This document shows, piece after piece, positions 53,439-63,545 of a stretch of DNA of 64,000 nt. The translations under genes were made by a program, and so were the position numbers. A model generated the notes under the pieces. The model did no database searches. It was not told the origin of the DNA and saw nothing but the letters and a program-made list of their open reading frames with translations. The stretch is from the NCBI GenBank assembly GCA_002095075.2, contig LVCE01000001.1:343561-407560 (forward strand). Direction: 5' to 3'. Source of the stretch: Francisella endosymbiont of Ornithodoros moubata. Its GTDB lineage: Bacteria; Pseudomonadota; Gammaproteobacteria; Francisellales; Francisellaceae. Every line of letters starts with the position of its first letter. The stretch's first letter is position 1.

Positions 53439-53657
53439 AAATTCTACATCAATGTCAATACTGGGAGAATTTTGGCATTCATCCCATTGAAGTATTTTGT
53501 AATGATTACTTTTTAGATTATTTATATATTTACTAAAAGCAACATAATCAAAATCATTAGTTTGTATAAGTTTTTTATTTTTTTTAGATGATGTTTTAGT
53601 ATGTTTACTTACAAAATAATTTTGAACATCAATAATAACTAAAGCATTTTTAGACAT
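53286..53657 (-). pseudogene. Isochorismatase/nicotinamidase-like protein, C-terminus replaced
   Basis: Read leftward from ATG 53657: MSKNALVIIDVQNYFVSKHT is the family start with the catalytic Asp (IIDVQN), then LIQTNDFDYVAFSKYINNLK. After about residue 78 (near 53425) the frame runs into antisense of a different gene fragment, so the rest of the domain, including the catalytic Lys and Cys, is gone. AGAGAG lies before the ATG, 12 bases from the pnuC relic stop. Third gene of a three-gene operon. Confidence 0.65.
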
Positions 53658-53669
53658 TTTATTACTCTC

Positions 53670-54339
53670 TTATCTGTTAAGTATGAGAATATTATCAACA
53701 TTAATATTTTGCTGTTTTTTCAAAGTGATTTGCTATTTTTTTAATGTAAGGTATATAAGAGTTAAGAATATTGGATATTGAATAGCAGTAATTTCAGTAC
53801 CTTTATAGATAAATAGAGGAATATATATAATATCTACATATCCATAAGTACCAAGCAGTGATACTCCTAGTAATTTGAAAATATAAAACAGTAAAGCAAG
53901 TTGCTGTTAGACAACAGCCAACATAGGATATGCTGGTAAATTTAAAATAGATGCGTTCTTTTGATATGCATAAAGAAAAGGTGTAATTAATACTATCATA
54001 ATAATAATATCATTAATGCTTTCTTTTTTCACTTGGTGTAGCTTTTAAAATGCTTATTATAGTTTTACTGTCTTTTTCAAGGTGTTTAAGCCATACAAAA
54101 AAACTACAATATTAGCTAAGAGAAAATAACAGTTTAAAATCATATCACCAAAAAGCTCTCAATTATATAGTAGATAGACATATATTAGTGCTGATATAAA
54201 ACCTAATAATATAAAAACACTACGTTTATATGCACATATAACACTAGCAACACCTATTGATGCTGCATAGCTTCTAAATAAATCATATAGGCATCGTAAT
54301 ATAATATGGTCTAATCAACCACTCGTAAAGATAATTCAT
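53670..54339 (-). pseudogene. pnuC: PnuC-like nicotinamide mononucleotide/riboside transporter relic
   Basis: Read leftward from ATG 54339: NYLYEWLIRPYYITMPI then shifted ASIGVASVICAYKRSVFILL, GFISALIYVYLLY, FGDMILNCYFLLANIVVFLY and VDIIYIPLFIYKGTEITAIQ then YPIFLTLIYLTLKK. The VDxxxIPLFxYKG block near the C-terminus is characteristic of PnuC. Stops include TAG near 53733 and several shifts. Its ATG overlaps the stop of the upstream nicotinamidase-like gene (ATGA), indicating coupled translation. Confidence 0.72.
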
Positions 54340-54836
54340 AATTTGATATCATTAATTGAGATTATTTTATCTTCACCTAATGCTAATTTGATATTATCAA
54401 AAGCATTTTTATGAGCCTCCTGATCATGAAGTAAAATACTTAAATCTTCACATAATTTATCACATCATCATCAAACATATCTATAGCTTCTTTTAATATA
54501 AATACATCAGAGAATATTCCAAATAAATTTGTTGTGGATTTAAGTTGTTGATTAGTTTTTTTATATCAGCATTATAGACTGTATAATTATGGTGATTTAT
54601 AAAATAACAGCTTTCTGGAGTTTTTATTTTTTTCAATTAGCTTTCTATAATGCTGGTTTTGAAAAGATCACCACTTTAGCTTTTTTCTCAAAAAGCGAAC
54701 CTTTTCTATTTTCAAACATATAAAAATAAATATGATCAAATTTACGGTGATTACTGTTAAATTTGTTTACAATACAATCGACTTCTTTGCAGTTGAAACC
54801 TTTCTGAATGTCAATCATAGTTAGTAACTTAGACAT
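54336..54836 (-). pseudogene. Isochorismatase/nicotinamidase-like cysteine hydrolase relic
   Basis: Read leftward from ATG 54836: SKLLTMIDIQKGFNCKEVDC keeps the catalytic Asp (MIDIQKGF), then YMFENRKGSLFEKK near 54700. After shifts it reads TPESCYFINHHNYTVYNADI, IKKLINNLNPQQIYLFGIFS and AIDMFDDDVINYVK. The end HDQEAHKNAFDNIKLALGED closes the domain. The catalytic Cys position reads FSDVFIL where family members have a Cys, so the residue is lost as well. First gene of the operon with pnuC. Confidence 0.68.
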
Positions 54837-54907
54837 TATATTTAGATTTTCTCAAGATTTAATTACTGTAATGCCAATATTTATATTGCTTTATTTCAAT
54901 GTATTAT

Positions 54908-55738
54908 TTAGCAATTTGCCTAAGTACTTATACACATTAATTTAAAAGTTTTCTCTGTACCAAATAAATCAACAAAGGGATTCAATTATACTAAATAAAG
55001 ATATTTTTTTATAAATTCTATCATTTGAGATCTATTACCAAAATCTCTACCATACCAATCAAATACTTGTGATAGATAGACATCACTATTTTTTATATAT
55101 AAGCCTTTATCACTATTTACCTATGCTGAAAAAACTTGGTTTAGCTGAGTGTTTATATTTTGACAGAGATAAGCTTGTTGTGAAAGATTAGGACAGCTAA
55201 GAGAAGCACAATTTAGAGCAGCATGAGTTCTAGGATCTTTCCATATTGGTCTGACTATTCTGTGCTCGATGTCATTTGAGCTTAGGTTTTTTGTATCTAT
55301 TTTTATAATTTTTTCATCACATACATTAGAGCCAAACCAGCTTCTATCTATATCTGTAATTGATTTAACTGGATAGTGCTTAAGTATTATCTGTATAGTT
55401 AGCATATTATACAGGTTAAGTAAGCCAATATGCTAGCTGTTGGCTTGAATTATAATTTAGGACATCAATATCAGCATGCTGCTTGATTATTTGATCAAGT
55501 TGATGTTGATCCTGAGGTGTTACAGCTGAGTATTTTAAATAAACTTGATTGTTCTTTTTGTAGTGTATTTGTCTAGAAAGTTTTGCCAAGCTTTGAAATG
55601 TATAACTTCAGTTAAGTTTGGGTTAGATTTATCTCAATAAGCCCATAAATTAGCCTGAGGAGCACTATAAGAATAGCTATAAATAAATACAACTAATATA
55701 AATATAATTGTTTTGCTAAACTTAAACATATTTAGCAT
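54908..55738 (-). pseudogene. DUF547-family secreted protein relic
   Basis: Read leftward from ATG 55738: a signal peptide MLNMFKFSKTIIFILVVFIY then APQANLWAY, a stop, and TEVIHFKAWQNFLDKYTTK. After a damaged stretch the core is clear: YNMLTIQIILKHYPVKSITD, DIEHRIVRPIWKDPRTHAAL and NCASLSCPNLSQQAYL (55121-55405), with the NCAS-SCP signature of DUF547. The tail reads SDVYLSQVFDWYGRDFGNRS. Cysteine-rich conserved core, unknown function. Confidence 0.75.
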
Positions 55739-55857
55739 CTTTGTTACCTGATTTTATAAATATGATAAAGACTATTATATAACCGAGATCCTTTGATAAC
55801 TACAAGGAAATATTATAAAATCTACTAGTTAGATTCTTTACTAAAGTGGGTTGTGTT

Positions 55858-56604
55858 ATGACTTTTAAGTACACTAATTTTAAAATTTTAGAAGTAAGTG
55901 GTGTAAATATTAAAAAATTTTTGCAAGGGCTAACAACAGCAGACTTAAATGGATTATCAAGTTATAACGATATTTTGCTTACAGCTTTTATTAACTTAAA
56001 AGGACGAATTATTTCACTATGTTTTGTCAAGTTTATATCCAATGAGAAACTACTCTTATCAGTTGAACAAGAGGTTTTTAATAATCTACTAGGATGGCTG
56101 AAAAAGTATGGGATGTTTTCTAAAGTTACTTTTAGTCTTAATGAAGATTATAACTTATTTTTCACAAAAACTGGCTTTTTAAATCACGATATTTTAGCTA
56201 AAGATTCTCTAGCTTCTGAGATGACTTTTGAGCAAGTTCAAAAAGAGAATATCTTTAATAAACTCGCAACAATAAATGCTACTAATTTTGAGAAGTTTCT
56301 CCCTGCTGAGTTGGATTTAGACAATGTTGATAAGTTGATTTGCTACACTAAAGGCTGCTATATGGGCCAAGAAGTTATAGCTAGGATGCATTACAAAGCT
56401 AAACTAAAGAAAGAACTTGCAGTAGTTAAATCTCAGTCAGATATTGCTTATTTTGATCTAAAAGACAGTCAAGGCAAACCTCTAGCAAATGTTGTTAATA
56501 AAGTATTTGTTGATAATCAATGTTACTTGCTAGTTGTGTTTCATAAAGAGGCTCCTGAGCAAGAGTATCAATTAGATAATGGCAAAATTATAACTAAATG
56601 CTAA
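55858..56604 (+). CDS. ygfZ: YgfZ/GcvT-like folate-binding protein for Fe-S clusters
   Basis: A 248-residue relative of aminomethyltransferase that aids folate-dependent repair or assembly of 4Fe-4S proteins such as MiaB. The signature KGCYMGQEVIARMHYKAKLKK near residue 172 holds the conserved Cys. The N-terminal folate fold reads GVNIKKFLQGLTTADLNGLS and AFINLKGRIISLCFVKFI. ATG 55858 is preferred over an upstream TTG in the same frame. Its TAA overlaps the ATG of the downstream helicase relic by 7 bases. Confidence 0.92.
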   Translation: MTFKYTNFKILEVSGVNIKKFLQGLTTADLNGLSSYNDILLTAFINLKGRIISLCFVKFISNEKLLLSVEQEVFNNLLGWLKKYGMFSKVTFSLNEDYNLFFTKTGFLNHDILAKDSLASEMTFEQVQKENIFNKLATINATNFEKFLPAELDLDNVDKLICYTKGCYMGQEVIARMHYKAKLKKELAVVKSQSDIAYFDLKDSQGKPLANVVNKVFVDNQCYLLVVFHKEAPEQEYQLDNGKIITKC

Positions 56605-58608
56605 ATCACCTTAATCCACAACAGCAACAAGCTGTCAAGTATATAGCAACACCTTTACTTGTATTAGCAGGCGCCTGTAGTGGTAAAACTAGTGTAATTA
56701 TAGAGAAGATCTCTTATCTTATTGAGCAACTTTTATATTCAGCAAAAAGCATTTTAGCGGTGACATTTACCAATAAAGCAGCTAAAGAAATGCAAGAGCG
56801 TGTCAAATCGCGTCTTGATAAAGAAAAATCAAAAGGCTTGATGATATCTACATTTCACTCGCTTGGTTTATCTATTCTAAAAAAGCACTTTAGCGAGCTA
56901 GGATATAAGAAGAATTTTACACTATTTGATAGTCATGATTCTATAGCGTTGATACACGATATTGCCTATGACGAATATAAATTATCTAAGCAGAATGCTA
57001 GTTTTATCCAAGCAAAAATATCTTTTTGGAAGTCAGCACTACTTACTCCTGATCAAGTAGTGGCTAAAGATGAATTAGAAGGGCAGGCAGCTTTTATTTA
57101 TCAAGAATATCAAAAATATCTAAAATCATATAACTCTTTTGACTTTGATGATTTGATATTCCAACCAATACAGTTGTTTAGAAATCACCCTGATACCCAG
57201 AAACTTTGGGTAGATAAGTTTAGGTATATATTAATAGATGAATATCAAGATACTAATGAATCACAATACCAATTGTTAAAATATCTAACTCAAGGTAAAA
57301 ATAAATTTACTGTAGTGGGTGATGATGATCAATCTATATATACATGGCGAGGTTCAAGACCTGAGAATTTACGCCATTTACAAGAGGACTTTGCTGATCT
57401 AAAGATTATCAAACTAGAGCAGAATTATCGTTCTACAGGTAGAATTTTAAATGTTGCTAATGAACTTATAAAAAATAATAGTCATATTTTTGAAAAAAAC
57501 TGTGGTCTAATAAAGACTATGGTGCGCAGGTTAAGATAATTAGTCTGGTAAATGATGAGGATGAAGCGCAATTCATTGCTAGTGATATATTTTTTGATAG
57601 AATAAAAACCAAATCTAAAAACTCTGATTATGCAGTGCTAATTAGAAGTAATTATCAAGCTTACTTACTTGAAAGGTATATGCAAATGCACAAAATTCCA
57701 TATACTATTAGTGGAGGTAGCTCATTTTTCTCTAAAGCGGAAATTAAAGATATTATTCGTATTTGAGGTTAATTGTTAATCCTGATGATGATAGGGCTTT
57801 TTACGCGTGATAAATACCCCTAAGCGTGAAATTGGTAGTGCAACTATTCATAAGTTAGGTGAATATGCAAGCCAGCATCATTGTAGTTTTTTATACATTG
57901 CATAATTTAGAAAACTTTGAACCGCGTGATTTTACTAAGAGAAATCTAGTATCTTTTAAGAATTTAATCCTTAATACCCAACAACAGATAAACTCAAGTA
58001 TCTCAGTACAATAGCTAAAAAATATAATTAATATTTTTATTGATAATATTTCGTATAGACAATGTCTAATAGACTCTAGTTCTTCTGAAAAGCAAGCTGA
58101 ATTTAAGTATGCAAATGTTATTGAAGTTACTAAATGGATTGTAAATCAACTCGAAGATGAGTCATATAATGGCCTTGAGTCATTAACAGCCCTATTAAAC
58201 AAAATGCTTTTAATAGATATTTTAGATAGAAATAATGAGGATAAAAATGATAATCAAGTCCAGATTATAACTATACACGCCTCAAAAGATCTAGAATTTA
58301 AAAAAGTCTATATTCTGGGGATGGAAGAGGGGATATTACCACATCAACAAAGTATAGAGGATGATTCAATAGAAGATGAGCGTCGCCTTACATATGTTGC
58401 AATCACTAGAGCTAGAGAGAATCTCACCATCACTATGACTAAACACCGTAAAAAGTTTAGGGAAAAACAAGTTTCGATTCCAAGTAGGTTTATTTATGAG
58501 TTACCAGAAACAGATTTATATTGGGTTGGTACAGAAAAAGAGTGTGCGGAAAGTCGTAAGGAAAATTCAAAACAAAATATCTCAGCATTAAAGGATATGT
58601 TTGGCTAG
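56598..58608 (+). pseudogene. rep: Rep/UvrD-type ATP-dependent DNA helicase, broken
   Basis: Open for 313 codons from ATG 56598: MLNHLNPQQQQAVKYIATPL, Walker A as GACSGKT (first Gly of GSGKT preceded by Cys instead of Gly), TFTNKAAKEM, FDDLI, DEYQDTN and GDDDQSIYTWRGSRPEN. A frame change near 57530 follows (VKIISLVNDEDEAQ). A block of stops lies at 57767-58015. The 3' end is open again with IITIHASKDLEFKKVYILGM and YVAITRAREN (58204-58608). Rep acts at stalled replication forks. Confidence 0.88.
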
Positions 58609-58626
58609 TTTGAGCAAATATATGAT

Positions 58627-59499
58627 ATGACTTATCTGCTTAAAATATCAAAGGTAATTATTTTGATTTCAATTGGAAAATATCACAAATTAAAAGTTCT
58701 CGATAAAAGAATTAATTGGCTATTTTTAGATGCTCTAGAGCTTGGTGAAGCAAAATTGCCTGTAGTTGAATTTGATAACATCATTAATATTGGTGATTAT
58801 GTCGAAGTATTTTTGTACCATAATTCTAAATCTGAGCTTATAACTACTACAAAGAAAGTCCCAACAGTGCGAGAGGTTGCTTTATTCGCCAGTAAAAAAT
58901 CTTACCAACATAGGTGCATTTCTTGATTGGGATTTGGAAAAAGATCTTTTTGTGCCATTAGCAGAACAACATCGTCCTTTTGAGATTGGTAAGTCTTATA
59001 TTGTTTACCTCTATCTTGATAAGATTAATGGCAAAATTATGGCGTCTTCAAAAATTAATAAGTTTATAAAAGATTATGCTGGTGATGAACTAAAAACTAA
59101 TCAAGAAGTAGATCTTATAATTGCTAACTCAACAAATATATATAGGTTGCAAAGCGATTATTAATAATAACTACTGGGGTATACTTTATTTCCGTAGAAG
59201 TCTTTAGAAAATTGAATTTTGGACAGTCTACTAAAGGATATATTAGAAATATCCGTGATTATGGTCGTATAGATTTATCGTTACAGTTAGTACATAAAGA
59301 TTTAGCTAAAAATGCCGCACTTATCGAGAAATATCTCATAGCTCATGATAGTTCAGCATCATTTAATGATAAATCTAACCCAGAAGATATCACACGCGAA
59401 TTTGGTATCAGTAAAGTAGCATTTAAGCGTGCTATCGGGATACTTTTGAAACAAAATAAAATTGTGATAAGAGATAGTGGTATCTATTTGAATGGTTAA
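58627..59499 (+). pseudogene. CvfB/YitL-like S1-domain RNA-binding protein, broken
   Basis: Three reading frames carry the family: KISKVIILISIGKYHKLKVL and LLDALELGEAKLPVVEFD-like with DNIINIGDYVEVFLYHNSKS (58627-58926); VKNLTNIGAFLDWDLEKDLF with the S1-type KDLFVPLAEQHRPFEIGKSY (58877-59164); and the C-terminal STKGYIRNIRDYGRIDLSLQ ending in a winged helix FGISKVAFKRAIGILLKQNK (59212-59499). Two shifts near 58885 and 59160, with a double TAA. CvfB-type proteins regulate RNA-linked functions. Confidence 0.75.
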
Positions 59500-59510
59500 T
59501 TAATAGAAAT

Positions 59511-60489
59511 TTATTGTTGAGCTTTTGTATGAGCTGCTTCTTTAGCTTGTTGTTTTTTATCTTCATTTAGTTTTGCAAGTTTTTTTGCCTTATCGTCAAC
59601 ATGAGAGAATCCTTTTTGTGCAGCTAATTGAAGTGGTTTTTCACGCTTGGCAACGCGAGCTTTTTGTTTTTCAGTACCCTTTTTATCATAACAATGATAA
59701 CAGCTTATGTCCTTGACATACTCAGGGCATTTTTTATCATCTTCTGTGATTGGGCATACGTCAAGCAAAACACTGATCATAGTTACCTTTTTCAAGATCA
59801 TGGTTTACAGCAACTCTTGAGTCAAACATAAAGCATCCACCTTACCATATAGATTTTTCTTTCGGTACTTCTTCTAAATACTTAAAAATCCCACCTTTTA
59901 GATGATAGACTTCTTCAAAATCTTTGGCTTTAAGTAATCTGTGGATTTTTCACATTTAATCCTACCAGTACAAAACATAGCTACTTTTTTATGTTTTTTA
60001 TAGTCGAGTTGCTAATCAACATATTGAGGAAATTCGTGGAAATTAGGTTAATAGCATTTTTAAAAGTACTAATTTCTATCTAATATTCATTGCGAGTATC
60101 AATAAGCACAGTCCCATGGTCAGAGATCAACGCATTCCAATCTTTAGGTCTATATATTTACCACAAACTTTGTTAGGGTAAATCTCATCAATACTCAGAG
60201 TAACAATATCTTTTTTTAAGCTTTACTTTTGAATGATAAAATGGCACTTCTTGATGATATGACTCTTTATAATCAATACCTATTAGACGTGGATCTGATT
60301 TTAAATAAGCTAGTAGGGTCATCTATACTTTTAAGTGTCCTGCAACAGTACCATTGATTCCTTCATTAGCCAAGATTAGTGTACCTTTGACATTATTTTC
60401 ATCATGGTATCTAGAAGAGATTGGGGTATAACCTCAAAATCTTCTAATGTAACAAATTTATACATTGTGCAGACAACTATTTGTGACAT
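59511..60489 (-). pseudogene. trhO: TrhO/YceA rhodanese-like tRNA hydroxylase, broken
   Basis: Read leftward from ATG 60489 with AGGAAAAAT before it: [20 protein letters not shown]. Later fragments are [20 protein letters not shown] for the rhodanese substrate loop and [24 protein letters not shown] near 59960, where the active CTGGIRCEK is broken by shifts. The C-terminal Cys-rich region is open for 96 codons ([20 protein letters not shown], 59511-59801). TrhO makes 5-hydroxyuridine at tRNA wobble U34. At least six lesions. Confidence 0.82.
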
Positions 60490-60624
60490 ATTTTTCCTAA
60501 AAATTATTTGATTTAATGAACATAAGATTTGAAATTATAAAATACTATATTAGTAAAATAAATCAGCTAGAAATAAATATTTGAGATTTTAGCTTATATT
60601 ATATTCAAATTTAAAAACTAAACA

Positions 60625-61130
60625 TTAGAAAAAATATTATTAGTTTTATTGACTGCTAATACTTTAACTTATACTTACAGTGATAATCAAAGTAAACAGA
60701 AAGAAAGTAGTTTGGACACCTATATTTTATGCAATACAGCCTCTATTAGATATTAAAAAAACCTGTTTCTTAAGAATTTTGTTTGACCCATATACCAAAC
60801 ACTCTACAAACACCTATCAGTCAAATAAAAAAAGCGAAAGCTGAAAATGGAGTCTATATAAAATACCTTAATTATAAAACAACTAATAAGCATAAACTAG
60901 GTTTTAATGAAGTTAATGCTGTTGAAGTTTGGACAGTTGATACTAAAGGTAATAAAACCTAGAGCTTACCAATGTGGCAGTATCAACAAAACTTAATTGA
61001 CCCATCAGTTACAAATATAGTCTAGGCTACTAATGAATGTAAAGGGAAGTTTGTTAGAGTACCTAGCATGTCTGGCTGATTGGGCAGATTTCTTAGTTTT
61101 TTAACGTTTAATGTTCTACTTTTAAGTTAA
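60625..61130 (+). pseudogene. Secreted hypothetical protein relic
   Basis: Leader EKILLVLLTANTLTYTYSDN with no proper start, then a shifted block QIKKAKAENGVYIKYLNYKT, NEVNAVEVWTVDTKGNKT, SLPMWQYQQNLIDPSVTNIV and KGKFVRVPSMSG. Three in-frame stops within that block (TAG 60961, TAG 61024, TGA near 61078) fall where Trp would read well (NKTWSLPM, NIVWATN). No family recognised. Confidence 0.45.
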
Positions 61131-61176
61131 ATGATTTATTATTTTGGAATGACTTATTTGAATTAGTAGATAATAA

Positions 61177-62037
61177 ATGTTCTTTAAAAATCTTACAGCA
61201 TTTAAAATCACAGATATTAATATAGATATATTTGAAGATTCTCTGAATAAGCTAGTATTTGTTCCATGCAGTAATTCACAGCGATCATCACGTGGGTTTG
61301 TAAATCCGTTTATTAAAGATGAGAAGTGCCTATTTAGATTTAATCACCTTGCGGCATTTTGCTTGATGAATGAGGAGAAAATTCTCCCAGCTCAAGTAAT
61401 AAATCAATAAGCACAAGAGTATATAGAAGAGCTTGAGCTAACTAGATATGTAAGCAAAATAGAAAAAACACAAATAAAAGAGGATATTGAACAGAAACTG
61501 TTGCCATTAGCATTTAGTAAATTTAAAAAAACTTATGGATACCTAGATTTAACAAATAATTATCTAGTTATAGACAGTGTGTCTGAAAAACAAATTACAG
61601 AGGTAGTGGACTTACTACAAAGATGTAAAGCACGATTTGAGCCTATAATCAAAGAAGAAACAGATATTTTAACAGAGTGGTTTGTAGATAATACTTATCC
61701 AGTTGATATTGAGATTGCTGAAAAGTGCAAGCTTACTAGCGCTATTGGTGATAGTATTGTAAATATATCATGCCAAGGTAGTTCTATGCTTAATGATAAT
61801 ATCAAAGCATTTATACAAAGTGGTGGCTATATCATAGACTTAGCAATAATTTGGTGTGAGCAACTTGTGATGACAGCAAATACTAAATTACAGTTTAAAG
61901 CGGTTAAGTTTTTAGATGGTATTAAGGATTTAAACAAAGAAGATAACTCTAGGCATGAAGTTGACTTACTTTTGATGGCAGATGTTTTTGCTAGACTTAT
62001 AAATGCTATGCAAAACTGGATAGTAGAGGAGAATTAA
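61177..62037 (+). pseudogene. rdgC: Recombination-associated protein RdgC with one nonsense codon
   Basis: DNA-binding ring protein that limits RecA activity. From ATG 61177 the frame is open except for TAA at 61408-61410. N-terminal part: MFFKNLTAFKITDINIDIFE and ECSRGFVNPF-like QRSSRGFVNPFIKDEKCLFR with EEKILPAQVINQ. After the stop: TRYVSKIEKTQIKEDIEQKL, LPLAFSKFKKTYGYLDLTNN through DVFARLINAMQNWIVEEN. 286 codons against about 300 in E. coli. A single base change separates it from a normal gene. Confidence 0.85.
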
Positions 62038-62041
62038 CGAT

Positions 62042-62299
62042 ATGATATTAGATGATAACCAATTGAAGGCGTATGAGTATGGTTTAGTACATCATCCAAA
62101 TCTTAGAGAAGGCTGCAAGATTTCTTTAGAAAAAGATATTTTGAGTATCGAACTAGCTGAAAATAATGCTATTTTAGAAAAAATTTTCAAGCACGATAAG
62201 ACCAAAACTGGCTTGGTAGCGCTACCCAAAAGTGAAGAAGTCAAAGAGATGCTAGGCTTTGATTTTTCGAATTTAATATCAATTATGTGCATTAGGTAA
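62042..62299 (+). CDS. Uncharacterised 85-residue protein
   Basis: Intact short frame starting 4 bases after the rdgC stop (GAGGAG upstream), so it was co-expressed with rdgC. Sequence MILDDNQLKAYEYGLVHHPN then LREGCKISLEKDILSIELAE is soluble, acidic and predicted mixed alpha/beta, ending FSNLISIMCIR. No motif recognised. It may be a real small protein or the N-terminal remainder of a longer one, since the last residues look out of character. Confidence 0.5.
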   Translation: MILDDNQLKAYEYGLVHHPNLREGCKISLEKDILSIELAENNAILEKIFKHDKTKTGLVALPKSEEVKEMLGFDFSNLISIMCIR

Positions 62300-62605
62300 T
62301 TTTATAAGAATAGCTACTTTTTAATATTATAAATGCTACTAGCTAGATATTGATTAGATTCAAAAAATAAATAAAATTAGTTTTTTAAACAAAGAAATGT
62401 ACAAAAGCTAAGAAAGAATCTTTGAGCTAACTAATAAACTTAAATGTAGCTGTTTAAAACTAAGATTATATAAAAAGTAGGTGGCTAACTGGTGATGTTT
62501 GCTAATTATCAGCAAGCAACTGACTGCTCTTACAAATATTTGCCACGGAAACTTTGAGTTTTGATGAGTATTAGATACTATGTATGGTATTTCTTAAAAC
62601 ATATA
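62300..62605. other. Gap of about 300 bases without a recognised gene
   Basis: AT-rich, with stops in all frames. I recognise no RNA gene, repeat or protein motif. It may contain eroded coding sequence upstream of the phosphopantetheinyl transferase relic. Confidence 0.5.
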
Positions 62606-63303
62606 ATGCTTAAAATTAAGTTGATAAAAAATAAACTCTATATGGATATATTTAGCGAATTTGTTGAGATTGAAAAATTTACACCTATAAAAATTTGTAA
62701 TCACTCGGTCGATTTAGGATTATTTTTAAATAGCTCTAATTCTAATATTGGCGATATATCTATAATTCCTAGTCAACAGAAAAATGATATATAAATATAC
62801 AAACCCAGAGGATAGAAATAAAAGGTTTATAGCTAGAAAAAATTATATTTTTATCTAAAAAATATAGATTAGAGTATTTTGATACTAATAATTACAATAA
62901 ACCAAAATTTAAATATCATCAAGATATTCATTTTAGTTTTTCTTATGCTAAGGAGTGTATATTTATTGGGATATCAAGCTTAGAAATAGGCATAGATATT
63001 GAATATATAGATAAATCATTAAATGTAGAACAATTAGCACATATAATAATGCACCCAGCTGAGTTTGATTATTTTTGCTCTCTAGCTACAAAAGACAAAC
63101 GAAAATTCTTTTTTAGAGTTTTTAATCTAAAAGAAGCTATTATAAAAGCCATAGGAATTGGGCTTTATTATGATATAAAGTCTATAAATATCTTAGATAT
63201 TGATAAAAATAATAATTATAGCTTTGAAAATTACAAATTTAGCATTAGAGAATTTGAATATATTACTCAATTTAGGCTATCAGTCTGTCTAATTAATAAA
63301 TAA
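62606..63303 (+). pseudogene. Sfp-type 4'-phosphopantetheinyl transferase, broken
   Basis: Would prime carrier domains of a nonribosomal peptide or polyketide synthase. Frame one (62606-62794) gives IFSEFVEIEKFTPIKICNHS. Shifts near 62790 and 62830 lead to ARKNYIFILSKKYRLEYFDT, DIHFSFSYAKECIFIGIS and the magnesium-binding IGIDIEYIDKS. Then RKFFFRVFNLKEAIIKAIGI, the FxxKEAxxKAxG signature. Both catalytic motifs survive. The adjoining NRPS-type thioesterase relic suggests one lost peptide pathway. Confidence 0.78.
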
Positions 63304-63545
63304 AATAATCATTAAGCTAAATAACAACTAAACCAAAATTGATCCACCTATAAATAGTAAGATCAACTACATTAGTTAACCATAAGCCAACAACAGAAAA
63401 ACTAGTGATAATTGTTGATGTGGTTTTTTATGTAAAAGTAGTAGTTTTTTGAATTTGAATATCCTAAGTATCAACTTATCTTGCTACATTTCTAATAAAT
63501 CAAACCTTTTGGATATGAATGAATAATTATACTTAGACCAATTTT

